DNA from: a virus
Length of the DNA: 60,142 nt
IMG/VR virus record: IMGVR_UViG_3300025536_000002
Span: 1 to 60,142 of that record
Reading direction: 5' to 3' (one strand)
Position 1 is the first letter of the stretch, and each line of letters starts with the position of its first letter. Of this stretch, positions 1 to 5,737 are shown piece by piece. Made by a program: the position numbers and the translations under genes. The notes beneath the pieces are model-generated. The model was not told where the DNA came from, searched no databases, and worked only from the letters and a program-made list of their open reading frames with translations.

Positions 1-127
1 CCTCAGGGCTGCGCTGGGGTCCTGATAGGTCGCATGATAGGATCGCCTTGTCTCACCCCCGCCGTTCATCTCCCAAAGGGAAGTTGCTTCAAAGTGGCCC
101 TTTAAAACCGCATCACACATCAGCCCC
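1..127. repeat. Terminal 127 bp direct overlap (assembly join)
   Basis: Bases 1-127 are identical to 60016-60142. An exact overlap at both ends of a contig indicates a circular or circularly permuted, terminally redundant molecule. The length of 127 equals a common maximum assembler k-mer, so the overlap is probably an assembly product and not a physical terminal repeat. The unit genome is then 60,015 bp. The phosphatase reading frame continues across the join without a break, which supports true circularity. Confidence 0.95.
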
Positions 128-330
128 TCATGATTGCCCTTAAGGACAATAGCCCCTTGGCGCTGAAACTCCCGCAGGGTCGAGACCACTTGGGCCGACT
201 CCGGGCCTCGGTCTACATAATCCCCGAGGAAGATCATATTTTTGGGATCGGCCTTTCCGGCCTCTTTTAACAGTTTCAGAATGGCCTGAAGGCGATCATA
301 GCGGCCATGAATGTCGGGGATGGCGATCAT
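1..330 (-). CDS. Ser/Thr-type protein phosphatase, N-terminal part (continues at 60015)
   Basis: This is the 5' part of a 236-residue protein whose 3' part lies at 59635-60015 across the join. It belongs to the PPP/calcineurin-like metallophosphatases, related to lambda NinI-type bacterial phosphatases. The family signatures are present in order: PDIHGRYD (about residues 5-12), FLGDYVDRGP (about 34-43) and LKGNHE (about 60-65). These carry the Asp, His and Asn residues that bind two metal ions. The start ATG at 330 overlaps the stop of the upstream gene (ATGA-type overlap), so the two are translationally coupled. The substrate is not known; such phage enzymes remove phosphate from proteins or small molecules. 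Confidence 0.9.
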   Translation of the reverse strand, partial: MIAIPDIHGRYDRLQAILKLLKEAGKADPKNMIFLGDYVDRGPESAQVVSTLREFQRQGAIVLKGNHEGLMCDAVLKGHFEATSLWEMNGGGETRRSYHATYQDPSAALR

Positions 331-671
331 GAGAGTTCGATTTCCCAACCATACCGGATGGCGAGATCAAAAACTGAAAGCTCCTGGAGGGTCCAACCGC
401 CTGATTGAGTATAGCTATCATCAGAAGATCCGTTTCCGCCGGGAAATATAATATTGACACTTTGCGCAGCCAGACATGCCTCAAAGGTCACGGGCTCGAT
501 AAAGATCTCAAATTCAGAAACGTCTGCCCCAGCCTGATAGTGCATTGCCCGACCGTCCGAGCTGATAAAAGTCCCATCATCCCTCATCTGGATCCACAGT
601 TCCTTACCCCAAGTTTTATCTCGGAGCTTTTTCCCCTGACTGGCCAGGGTGATAAATTCTTTATAATTCAC
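327..671 (-). CDS. Conserved small phage protein, paralogue of the gene at 5158-5493
   Basis: This 114-residue protein of unknown function starts at GTG 671 behind the Shine-Dalgarno site GAAGGAAACAGCA. It is led by the canonical leftward promoter at 700-728 and overlaps the phosphatase start. It shares a layout with the 111-residue gene at 5158-5493: an N-terminal GKKL segment followed by a Trp, a DDGT/EDGT turn, an EIFIEP/EIYKEP strand, a central NIIFPGG/RIVWPNG strand and a C-terminal FDLA..YG motif. Short N-terminal GKK(L/V)R...W signatures occur in several phage families, including DUF2829 (Tad2), but membership cannot be decided by eye. No signal peptide or membrane segment is visible. 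Confidence 0.8.
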   Translation of the reverse strand: MNYKEFITLASQGKKLRDKTWGKELWIQMRDDGTFISSDGRAMHYQAGADVSEFEIFIEPVTFEACLAAQSVNIIFPGGNGSSDDSYTQSGGWTLQELSVFDLAIRYGWEIELS

Positions 672-699
672 TGCTGTTTCCTTCTGCTGATATTACGTA

Positions 700-728
700 A
701 TTTTATCTAAAATTCCACCTGGTGTCAA
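700..728 (-). promoter_or_regulatory. Sigma70-type promoter with ATTACGTAAT palindrome
   Basis: On the minus strand TTGACA (728-723), a 17 bp spacer and TAAAAT (705-700) form a near-consensus promoter for the gene at 671. The palindrome ATTACGTAAT (692-701) overlaps the -10 box and start-point region. Related TTAYGTAA sequences sit in other promoters of this genome. Confidence 0.75.
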
Positions 729-762
729 TAATCCCTAACCCTCCATGTTATCCACCATGGAT

Positions 763-903
763 CTATAAAGTAAATAAATAGTAATATTCATGTAGGTATC
801 TGAAAACCCATTCCGCCAACGCAGCCCCGTTGGGCAGCCCCCTCTGGGGGAGGTAGACATAGGTGGTCCGATCACCGGTGAAGACATAAATGGCGCTGAC
901 CAT
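763..903 (-). CDS. Hypothetical 46-residue protein
   Basis: A short reading frame starting at ATG 903, preceded by GAGGTAACC at ideal spacing. The product begins MVSAIYVFTGDRTTYVYLP and ends in an aromatic stretch (EYYYLFTL). I do not recognise a family. The gene fills the space between the 69-residue gene upstream and the promoter at 700-728. The good ribosome binding site and its fit in a densely packed leftward operon are the evidence for it. Confidence 0.55.
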   Translation of the reverse strand: MVSAIYVFTGDRTTYVYLPQRGLPNGAALAEWVFRYLHEYYYLFTL

Positions 904-952
904 GGTTACCTCGGGAAAACGACATTGCTTCCTCCATTATCCTCCCTGCTGG

Positions 953-1162
953 TTAAATCCCCTCCCAGGCGGGTCGCTTCATAACTTTGCGGCTATGGAT
1001 AGCAATTTTCCTCTTCTCTAGGTCCTTCAGGGCATTGGCAGTACTCATCAGGGGGCCGTTTTTATACTTCCAGTGTCCATCCGTGTTGCTCTGGCGCAAA
1101 ATAAAGGTATAACCGGCATCCCTGAGGGGCGCTATATTGATTCTCGGCTCAGGATGGCTCAT
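953..1162 (-). CDS. Hypothetical 69-residue protein
   Basis: A small basic protein (MSHPEPRINIAPLRDAGY...). Its start overlaps the stop of the upstream 85-residue gene by an ATGA-type junction, which supports translation by coupling. No known domain, membrane segment or signal peptide is apparent. The middle (GHWKYKNGPLMSTANALKDL) looks like a compact alpha/beta fold. Confidence 0.65.
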   Translation of the reverse strand: MSHPEPRINIAPLRDAGYTFILRQSNTDGHWKYKNGPLMSTANALKDLEKRKIAIHSRKVMKRPAWEGI

Positions 1163-1416
1163 TCCTCCCCCAGGTCTTCTGAAAGATCTTTTATGAGCTT
1201 CTCCTCAACCCCTTGGGTGATTTCTTCAACGAGCCTCCCCACCAGGGCGGCAGAAATGAAATTTGAATAAGTGTAGATACTTTCTCTCCCAGAGACGCCT
1301 TCCCGTTGTGGCGAGATGGCAAATCTTATTGTCACCAGTGGAGAGAGGGACCCATCCGGGTTGCATTGAATTTCAATGCTCTTGGGGATTAATTCCGCCG
1401 GGATGGTGATTTTCAT
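1159..1416 (-). CDS. Hypothetical 85-residue protein
   Basis: The chosen start is ATG 1416, spaced about 8 nt from GGAAAGGA; an in-frame TTG lies six bases upstream. The protein begins MKITIPAELIPKSIEIQC and ends in an acidic helix (EEKLIKDLSEDLGEE). The start lies inside the 3' end of the metallophosphoesterase gene (44 nt overlap), so translation is probably coupled. No family is recognised. Confidence 0.65.
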   Translation of the reverse strand: MKITIPAELIPKSIEIQCNPDGSLSPLVTIRFAISPQREGVSGRESIYTYSNFISAALVGRLVEEITQGVEEKLIKDLSEDLGEE

Positions 1417-1951
1417 TATCAATCCTTTCCAGTACTGTTCCTAACTTCACGGGATATCCGTTTAGGATCTCCCAACTTACGCAATAATATCGCAAATCCC
1501 TTGGCTTGTCCACTTGCGTATGATCCAAAATCTGCCCCCCATGGAGGTGGCCGTGAATATTGAGATCCCATCGCATGCAATTTGGGTGAATCGGGATATG
1601 GGTGAAGATCAGCCGTTTATCCCCTATGGTGCAGTTGACTGCGCCTCCGATGTCATCGACATACTTCAAATACCTGGAGGCGCTGTTAAGGTCATGGTTC
1701 CCCATGACGAGGATCTTGCTCCCTTTCAGGTCATGGAGGATTTCAAGCTCAGGGATCGTAAACGCTAGATCGCCCAGGATCAGTATTTTGTCATTGGGGC
1801 AAACGACTGAGTTCCATCTCTCAACAATGGCCGCGTGGTGCTGGTCGAGGGTCTCGAATTCAGTTCTGGAAAATTTGATAATTCCCTTATGGCCGAGATG
1901 GAGATCAGCGATCAGATAAGTGTTGAGATCTATTTTAGCTTTTTTAAACAT
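1373..1951 (-). CDS. Calcineurin-like metallophosphoesterase
   Basis: A 192-residue phosphoesterase. The start is set at ATG 1951, which overlaps the stop of the upstream gene by 8 nt; an upstream in-frame ATG would add 27 residues unlike the family. Motifs in order: IADLHLGH near residue 18, ILGDLAF near 58, VMGNHD near 82, FTHIPIH near 116 and NIHGHLHGG near 131. These are the metal-binding D-x-H, GD, GNHD and GHxH blocks of single-domain phage and bacterial MPEs such as the YfcE/phage MPE group. They usually hydrolyse phosphodiesters. The substrate here is unknown. It is a second, unrelated-subfamily phosphatase in the same operon as the Ser/Thr-type enzyme. Confidence 0.9.
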   Translation of the reverse strand: MFKKAKIDLNTYLIADLHLGHKGIIKFSRTEFETLDQHHAAIVERWNSVVCPNDKILILGDLAFTIPELEILHDLKGSKILVMGNHDLNSASRYLKYVDDIGGAVNCTIGDKRLIFTHIPIHPNCMRWDLNIHGHLHGGQILDHTQVDKPRDLRYYCVSWEILNGYPVKLGTVLERIDNENHHPGGINPQEH

Positions 1952-2417
1952 TGTTGGTCTCAAACGCGGCTGTTTCGGCGAGGGTATCGCGTGCCAAGTC
2001 TTTCCAGCACCCTGTACACCAAGTGCCATCACACGTCTGGTATCGATAGGTGGTAGATTTTCTGATTACGTCCCTCAGCTTCCCAATGGTCTCCGCCTGC
2101 TCGGTGATGTGGGCCAGGAGCGCGGGGATGTTTGTGCGGGCGGTGGCACAGAATTCACCATCATCAACGCTTATTATAATATCTTCAGCAACCGGACGCT
2201 GATATAGACCGGAAAGGCATTGGCGGGCTTTTGTTTCCATGTCTCCCCATTCGGGATCTGGTTCTGGATCTACACGATAAAGCTCATAGCCCCACGCCCT
2301 GTGAGAGCATCCATAGCCGTCTCCACAATCACAGGAGTCGGTTTTTATAAACCAAGGCCCTTTAGTGGCTCTTTCCTCAAGCTCGGCTATCGCCTGCAAT
2401 TCCTCATTTGTCAGCAT
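1944..2417 (-). CDS. Ead/Ea22-like phage protein (MLTNEEL paralogue 1)
   Basis: 157 residues. It begins MLTNEELQAIAELEERATKG and continues PWFI, with a later TARTNIPALLAHITEQ segment. This is the pattern of the lambda Ead/Ea22-like family of early phage proteins (ATxGPW near the N-terminus and an ARTDxPxLL block). A cysteine-rich middle (CDCGDGYGC) and a late pair (TCDGTWCTGC) may bind metal. It shares its first seven residues and the LLAHITEQ...KLR block with the gene at 2706-3122. The role of the family is not established. Confidence 0.75.
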   Translation of the reverse strand: MLTNEELQAIAELEERATKGPWFIKTDSCDCGDGYGCSHRAWGYELYRVDPEPDPEWGDMETKARQCLSGLYQRPVAEDIIISVDDGEFCATARTNIPALLAHITEQAETIGKLRDVIRKSTTYRYQTCDGTWCTGCWKDLARDTLAETAAFETNNV

Positions 2418-2431
2418 TTTTTAATCCTTCC

Positions 2432-2584
2432 CTAAACTTTTTTGACTTTGCAACAATGGACACAGCGATATTTGATATGTATGGGAAGGGTGTAATCACC
2501 ATCCTCAAAAACATTTGCCACCTTTTCATATTGATGTCGGCAAGGTTCCCAGCCAATCAAGAATTTAAGGAGTCTCAACAGCAT
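2432..2584 (-). CDS. Small Cys/His (zinc-binding type) protein 1
   Basis: 50 residues from ATG 2584, placed by the strong site GAGGAGGGATAGAA directly upstream; a longer in-frame start at 2665 lacks one. The protein has a CRHQYE motif near residue 16 and a C-terminal CVHC motif near 43, so two C-x-x-H/C knuckles could hold a metal ion. Its start follows two bases after the stop of the 43-residue gene at 2587-2718, which has the same CKH...CKHC layout. The two look like tandem duplicates. The function is unknown. Confidence 0.65.
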   Translation of the reverse strand: MLLRLLKFLIGWEPCRHQYEKVANVFEDGDYTLPIHIKYRCVHCCKVKKV

Positions 2585-2586
2585 TT

Positions 2587-2718
2587 CTATCCCTCCTCGT
2601 GAATGATTTTTTTGCAATGTTTGCATTGGTATCGTGTTGCTGTGGCCCCGAAGAAGTTTTTCCATTCACCCCTGTATTCCCATTTGTGCTTACAAAAAAT
2701 CTGATTTATCCAAAGCAT
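2587..2718 (-). CDS. Small Cys/His (zinc-binding type) protein 2
   Basis: 43 residues from ATG 2718: MLWINQIFCKHKWEYRGEW..., ending in RYQCKHCKKIIHEEG. The paired motifs CKHKWE (residues 9-14) and CKHC (32-35) suggest one zinc-binding knuckle, as in many tiny phage proteins. The start lies inside the 3' end of the upstream gene (2706-3122, 13 nt overlap), with GGGGGCGGTAG as a likely ribosome binding site. The stop is two bases before the next ATG. It is a paralogue of the neighbouring 50-residue protein. Confidence 0.65.
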   Translation of the reverse strand: MLWINQIFCKHKWEYRGEWKNFFGATATRYQCKHCKKIIHEEG

Positions 2719-3122
2719 CTACCGCCCCCTTCCAGCGCCCGGAGGGCTTCGACGGCATCAACAATATGCCGATAAAGAGGATTGAAACTCTCCCCGTGCG
2801 TGTCAATCCCGCGTCTTTCCATCTCCGCCACCATCCCCTTCGCCGCTTCCAGCACCCTCGCCTCCGCTTGGGCCTTTTGGGCGATGGGGGTGGCGAGGGC
2901 CGTTTCCGCAATCTCTCCCGCTTTGACTTTAGTCCTATTTTTCCACTGATCATAGCTCTCTTTGCCCGGAATGTCTTTAAAGTCGTACCACTTCAGCGCC
3001 TCCCGCAGCTTCTCAATGGCCTCCTGCTGCTCGGTGATGTGGGCCAGCAAATGCCAGATATCCCCATCCTGATTAAACGGGTAGCGCTTGTGAATCGCAT
3101 TTAATTCCTCATTTGTCAGCAT
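2706..3122 (-). CDS. Ead/Ea22-like phage protein (MLTNEEL paralogue 2)
   Basis: 138 residues, beginning MLTNEELNAIHKRYPFNQDG. It shares the N-terminal MLTNEEL and the block LLAHITEQQEAIEKLREALKWYD with neighbouring proteins: LLAHITEQ with the gene at 1944-2417 and the KWYD helix end with the gene at 3228-3410. The C-terminal half is rich in Ala, Glu and Arg and probably helical. The Cys-rich section of paralogue 1 is missing. The start is overlapped by the alternative-frame extension that ends at 3109. The function is unknown. Confidence 0.75.
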   Translation of the reverse strand: MLTNEELNAIHKRYPFNQDGDIWHLLAHITEQQEAIEKLREALKWYDFKDIPGKESYDQWKNRTKVKAGEIAETALATPIAQKAQAEARVLEAAKGMVAEMERRGIDTHGESFNPLYRHIVDAVEALRALEGGGRCFG

Positions 3123-3227
3123 TTTTGTTCTTTTCCTTCAAATCCTTACCAATACGTTGCCAAAGCTTTGCCCGCTCGTGTCCCTGCCTGACGTCCCAGT
3201 AGGCCTGGACGAGGGTGTACCAGCATC

Positions 3228-3410
3228 TCAGAAAATAGACGCAACTACCCGCCCCCTTTTGGATAAAAAAACCACATTGACGGCGCTTAAATGGCTGTCA
3301 TACCACTTTACGCTTTCCTTCAGCCGCTCAACCTCGCCCTCCAGTTGCACAATACGATAGCCTTCAGGGCTTATTTCGGACTCATAGGATTCCCAAAATA
3401 AATGTGTCAT
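3228..3410 (-). CDS. Hypothetical protein with a possible -1 frameshifted long form
   Basis: The zero-frame product is 60 residues from ATG 3410 (GGAGGAAACGAGAAAA upstream), with a heptad-like helix LEGEVERLKESVKWYD. At minus-strand 3270-3264 the codons read T TTT TTA, a canonical -1 slippery heptamer. The -1 frame stays open to a TGA at 3109-3111, overlapping the next start by 14 nt, and has no ATG, GTG or TTG of its own. That frame encodes a protein-like 51-residue tail (...CWYTLVQAYWDV...LWQRIGKDLKEK...). The fused form would be 100 residues. A one-base error in the seven-base homopolymer 3265-3271 would look the same. Confidence 0.6.
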   Translation of the reverse strand: MTHLFWESYESEISPEGYRIVQLEGEVERLKESVKWYDSHLSAVNVVFLSKRGRVVASIF

Positions 3411-3504
3411 TTTTCTCGTTTCCTCCAAAAATATTACGTTTCCATTCGGGCCACTTGTCCACAATGGCTGATACGCGATCCAGGTGGGCGCTAAATTTGG
3501 TCAC
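3382..3504 (-). CDS. Small conserved phage protein (WPEWKRN motif)
   Basis: 40 residues from GTG 3504, with AAGGAGGACC about 10 nt upstream. The product starts VTKFSAHLDRVSAIVDKWPE and continues WKRNIFGGNE. The WPEWKRN motif recurs in short proteins of many phages, but no function is known to me. The 3' end overlaps the next start (3410) by 29 nt. The region upstream (3505-3567) holds no further gene. Confidence 0.55.
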   Translation of the reverse strand: MTKFSAHLDRVSAIVDKWPEWKRNIFGGNEKNDTFILGIL

Positions 3505-3567
3505 GGTTGGGGGTCCTCCTTCTGTTCAATCAATTTTTGCGGCATTGCCCGTTGTAAAAATTTATTA

Positions 3568-4137
3568 TTATGCATACTTGCTCCATTGCTCTGCCATCGC
3601 CTGAGCGATTCCGGCATAAGTAACACTGCGCTTCTTCCAGCGGGTTAGGCTGGGCGGCAGCTTCCAAAGCCTTTGTTCCCGCTCCTCCATGATTCTTGTT
3701 GTCACTAAGGGGTGTAGGTTCTTAAGCCAAAGACAAGTCGTCTTTGATTCCGGGTGTCCGTACTGCCACGGGTGTATGATCTGTTGATACAATGGGATAA
3801 GCGCCCGCGCGTATTTATGTTGGATCGGGTTTTCGACACAGATCGAGGGGATATTAGCGGACAAGATCGTGTTGAAAAAATGAGCCGCATCGGCCATAAG
3901 TTCCCACCGCTTCGGGTCGGAATGCAGCCAGCGGACCCCGCTATTCGATAAGTAGGTGCAAGGCGGGTGGAAAATGCCTAGGTCCCACCCGTCATCCAAA
4001 TGATCCAGAATATTACCTTGAATGTGAGGCCCTGGGCTTTCCGTGGGAAGAAGGTCGCAGGATACAGCCTCGTGACCAGCCATCAGAAAGGCGTCCCGCA
4101 CAATCCCACTGAATTCGCAGCCAACAAGTACCTTCAT
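3568..4137 (-). CDS. Compact C5-cytosine DNA methyltransferase-like protein
   Basis: 189 residues from ATG 4137; the upstream in-frame ATGs overlap the previous gene and lack a site. Motif I-like VGCEFSGIVRDAF begins at residue 4, followed by an acidic-end strand CDLLPTE, a motif IV-like HPPCTYLSNSG with the Pro-Cys pair, and VENPI, resembling the ENV block of motif VI. This matches the short phage proteins usually annotated as DNA cytosine methyltransferase. Typical enzymes exceed 300 residues; the target recognition domain is missing here, so the protein may be a minimal or non-canonical methyltransferase. It could protect phage DNA from restriction. Confidence 0.7.
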   Translation of the reverse strand: MKVLVGCEFSGIVRDAFLMAGHEAVSCDLLPTESPGPHIQGNILDHLDDGWDLGIFHPPCTYLSNSGVRWLHSDPKRWELMADAAHFFNTILSANIPSICVENPIQHKYARALIPLYQQIIHPWQYGHPESKTTCLWLKNLHPLVTTRIMEEREQRLWKLPPSLTRWKKRSVTYAGIAQAMAEQWSKYA

Positions 4138-4141
4138 CCGC

Positions 4142-4492
4142 CTACACCCCCGGCTCATCTGTGCTGGAGAAGCGTGGCACATCCAACTTTCCCGGAATCG
4201 GGGAAAGTTGCAGAATCTCGCCCACTAGTGGCTGTCTGGCCTTGGCGCCCTCGTAGGCCTCAGGGAAGGTCTGGACGGCCTGGGCTGTCTCCTCCTCAAG
4301 CAAACTATCGGACTGCATTATAAGAGAGCCAGCGTACACAGTGCCAAAAAACATTGTGCAGGCGGCCTTAAAGCCACAACTCATCCAATATTCATTTGAA
4401 TTCCATTCACCATTTGGGTCTGCCTTTGCTATACGAAGATATTCAGTGTACTTTTCAACAACCTTTGGGCCGGGTAACTCGTAAAAAGGCAT
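4142..4492 (-). CDS. Hypothetical 116-residue protein
   Basis: The start is ATG 4492, overlapping the stop of the upstream gene as TAATG, with GGAGGGATC upstream. It begins MPFYELPGPKVVEKYTEYLR. A weakly hydrophobic middle (FKAACTMFFGTVYAGSLIM) does not look like a true membrane segment because it is preceded by polar residues. The acidic helix SLLEEETAQAVQTFPEAYEG follows. No family is recognised. It ends four bases before the methyltransferase start. Confidence 0.65.
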   Translation of the reverse strand: MPFYELPGPKVVEKYTEYLRIAKADPNGEWNSNEYWMSCGFKAACTMFFGTVYAGSLIMQSDSLLEEETAQAVQTFPEAYEGAKARQPLVGEILQLSPIPGKLDVPRFSSTDEPGV

Positions 4493-5019
4493 TAGATCCC
4501 CTCCTTCATCTGACTCTGTGGCGGCTCTGGCAGCGGCATCCAGTGGGTGGGACAAACGCTTGTATTTGCCCCAGGGATAAACCAGCCGTCCTTCATTGGG
4601 TGCCAAAACACAATCCAGTATGCTCTTCCGGTTGTTCTGGAGGCAAGTATATATTGGCTGGTATCTTTCGGCGCGGTCTCAATCGGCTGCCACTGGTGGC
4701 CTTTTCCCACCTCACGAAGCCTTTTTATCTCGGCGATCACTTGATGGATTGTGCCACCTTGCCAGCCAAAGGCGCGATAGATCTCTAGTACGAGGATCAT
4801 TGCAGGATTGCGATCTGTGTCCTCTAGCGCACTAATGCCACGACGGATTAGATCTTGTCGATACTCCTCCACGGCCTGGGCGCGTTCATTGACGATGATT
4901 GTATCTAGCTCCAAAATCTCGTCACTTGTCACAAAATAGCAGTCCTCATGAAGATCTGAACCAGACAGACTTTCAAGCCAATGTTGATAATCTTCTTCCG
5001 GCGTCATCTTGTCAGTCAT
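4492..5019 (-). CDS. DUF551 domain protein
   Basis: 175 residues from ATG 5019 (GGAAGGGACGAAAACCA upstream; the longer in-frame start overlaps the ClpX-like mini-gene). The C-terminal third carries the DUF551 signature: HQWQPIETAPKD, then a strand region ending in THWMPLPEPP. DUF551 proteins are frequent in early regions of phages infecting Gram-negative hosts, with unknown role. The N-terminal two thirds is helical and acidic (MTPEEDYQHWLESLSG...). Confidence 0.8.
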   Translation of the reverse strand: MTDKMTPEEDYQHWLESLSGSDLHEDCYFVTSDEILELDTIIVNERAQAVEEYRQDLIRRGISALEDTDRNPAMILVLEIYRAFGWQGGTIHQVIAEIKRLREVGKGHQWQPIETAPKDTSQYILASRTTGRAYWIVFWHPMKDGWFIPGANTSVCPTHWMPLPEPPQSQMKEGI

Positions 5020-5161
5020 TGGTTTTCGTCCCTTCCTTGGCGTGTTCCGCCACAACTTCATTGCAAATATCCACACATGCATTGCAAATCATCACATTTG
5101 GCCCTGCTATAAGCAGTTTGACTGCGTACTGCGATTTAAAGCAAAAATCACAGATTATCAC
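5012..5161 (-). CDS. Stand-alone ClpX-type C4 zinc finger protein
   Basis: 49 residues. It starts at GTG 5161, overlapping the previous stop (GTGA) with GGAGGAGGAGGTGGA just upstream, and ends inside the start of the DUF551 gene. It begins VIICDFCFKSQYAVKLLIAG and continues PNVMICNACVDICNEVVAEH. This matches the N-terminal zinc-binding domain of ClpX (C-x-x-C of the form CSFC..., LIAGP, then C-x-x-C as ICDECVELCNEII). All four zinc cysteines are present, as is the LIAGP turn. The AAA+ part of ClpX is absent. In ClpX this domain dimerises and binds adaptors and some substrates, so a free copy could act as a decoy or as an adaptor-like protein. The function is inferred only. Confidence 0.8.
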   Translation of the reverse strand: MIICDFCFKSQYAVKLLIAGPNVMICNACVDICNEVVAEHAKEGTKTND

Positions 5162-5493
5162 TCCACCTCCTCCTCCATCAAATACCCACGGCGCTCGGCA
5201 AGGTCAAAGCGAGTCAGCGCCCAATCCATTCCAGAATTGCGGTCCACAACCTGCCCACACCCATTCGGCCACACGATCCTCACCTTTCGGCAAGCAATCG
5301 CTTCCTCATAAGTCAGGCTCTTTTTGGGCTCTTTGTAGATTTCCCAGTCTTCCGGGAATAAAAAGTTGCTCTCTGGGCAGTTGCCGGCCTGATTGACAAG
5401 GGTTCCGTCTTCGAGCCAGACGTAGGATTTTTGAGAGAACGTCAATTTTTTTCCATCCAAAAGTGCTTGATAAATTTCCGCGTGGTTTTTCAT
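5158..5493 (-). CDS. Conserved small phage protein, paralogue of the gene at 327-671
   Basis: 111 residues from ATG 5493, preceded by GGGAGTAAAA. It begins MKNHAEIYQALLDGKKLTFS and contains EDGTLV, DWEIYKEPKK, RIVWPNG and a closing FDLAERRGYL segment. These blocks align with the 114-residue protein at 327-671. It is the first gene of the leftward operon, so the two paralogues mark the operon's start and a promoter-proximal position further down. The small beta-rich layout is common among phage proteins of unknown role. Confidence 0.8.
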   Translation of the reverse strand: MKNHAEIYQALLDGKKLTFSQKSYVWLEDGTLVNQAGNCPESNFLFPEDWEIYKEPKKSLTYEEAIACRKVRIVWPNGCGQVVDRNSGMDWALTRFDLAERRGYLMEEEVE

Positions 5494-5560
5494 TTTTACT
5501 CCCAAACTTACCATTGCCGCTATTGTTGCATAACATTCCCATATGTGCAATACTGGACAA

Positions 5561-5737
5561 ATGAACGATAATGAATATTTACGTCTCTTGCGGGAGACCT
5601 ATTGCGATATCCTGGAGGCCCGTGAGGAAGGCCGACTTTCAGGTGATGCCATGCTGGCCTCCGGCCCCGCACTAGAGAAATTAAAGCAGAGAGCAGAACA
5701 GTTGAAGGAGAAAATGAATGATCTTTCCATGGGATAA
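5561..5737 (+). CDS. Hypothetical helical protein at start of rightward region
   Basis: 58 residues from ATG 5561; an upstream ATG at 5543 would add six residues, and neither has a clear Shine-Dalgarno site. The product is strongly helical and charged (YCDILEAREEGRLSGDAMLA, then LEKLKQRAEQLKEKMNDL), with coiled-coil character at the end. It overlaps the next gene by 20 nt. The 67 bp between it and the divergent gene at 5493 should hold promoters for both directions, but no convincing boxes stand out. Confidence 0.6.
   Translation: MNDNEYLRLLRETYCDILEAREEGRLSGDAMLASGPALEKLKQRAEQLKEKMNDLSMG

Noticed and set aside
446-475. TTGACA on the plus strand near 453
   Set aside because: It lies within a leftward gene and has no -10 box at 16-18 bp and no rightward gene to serve.
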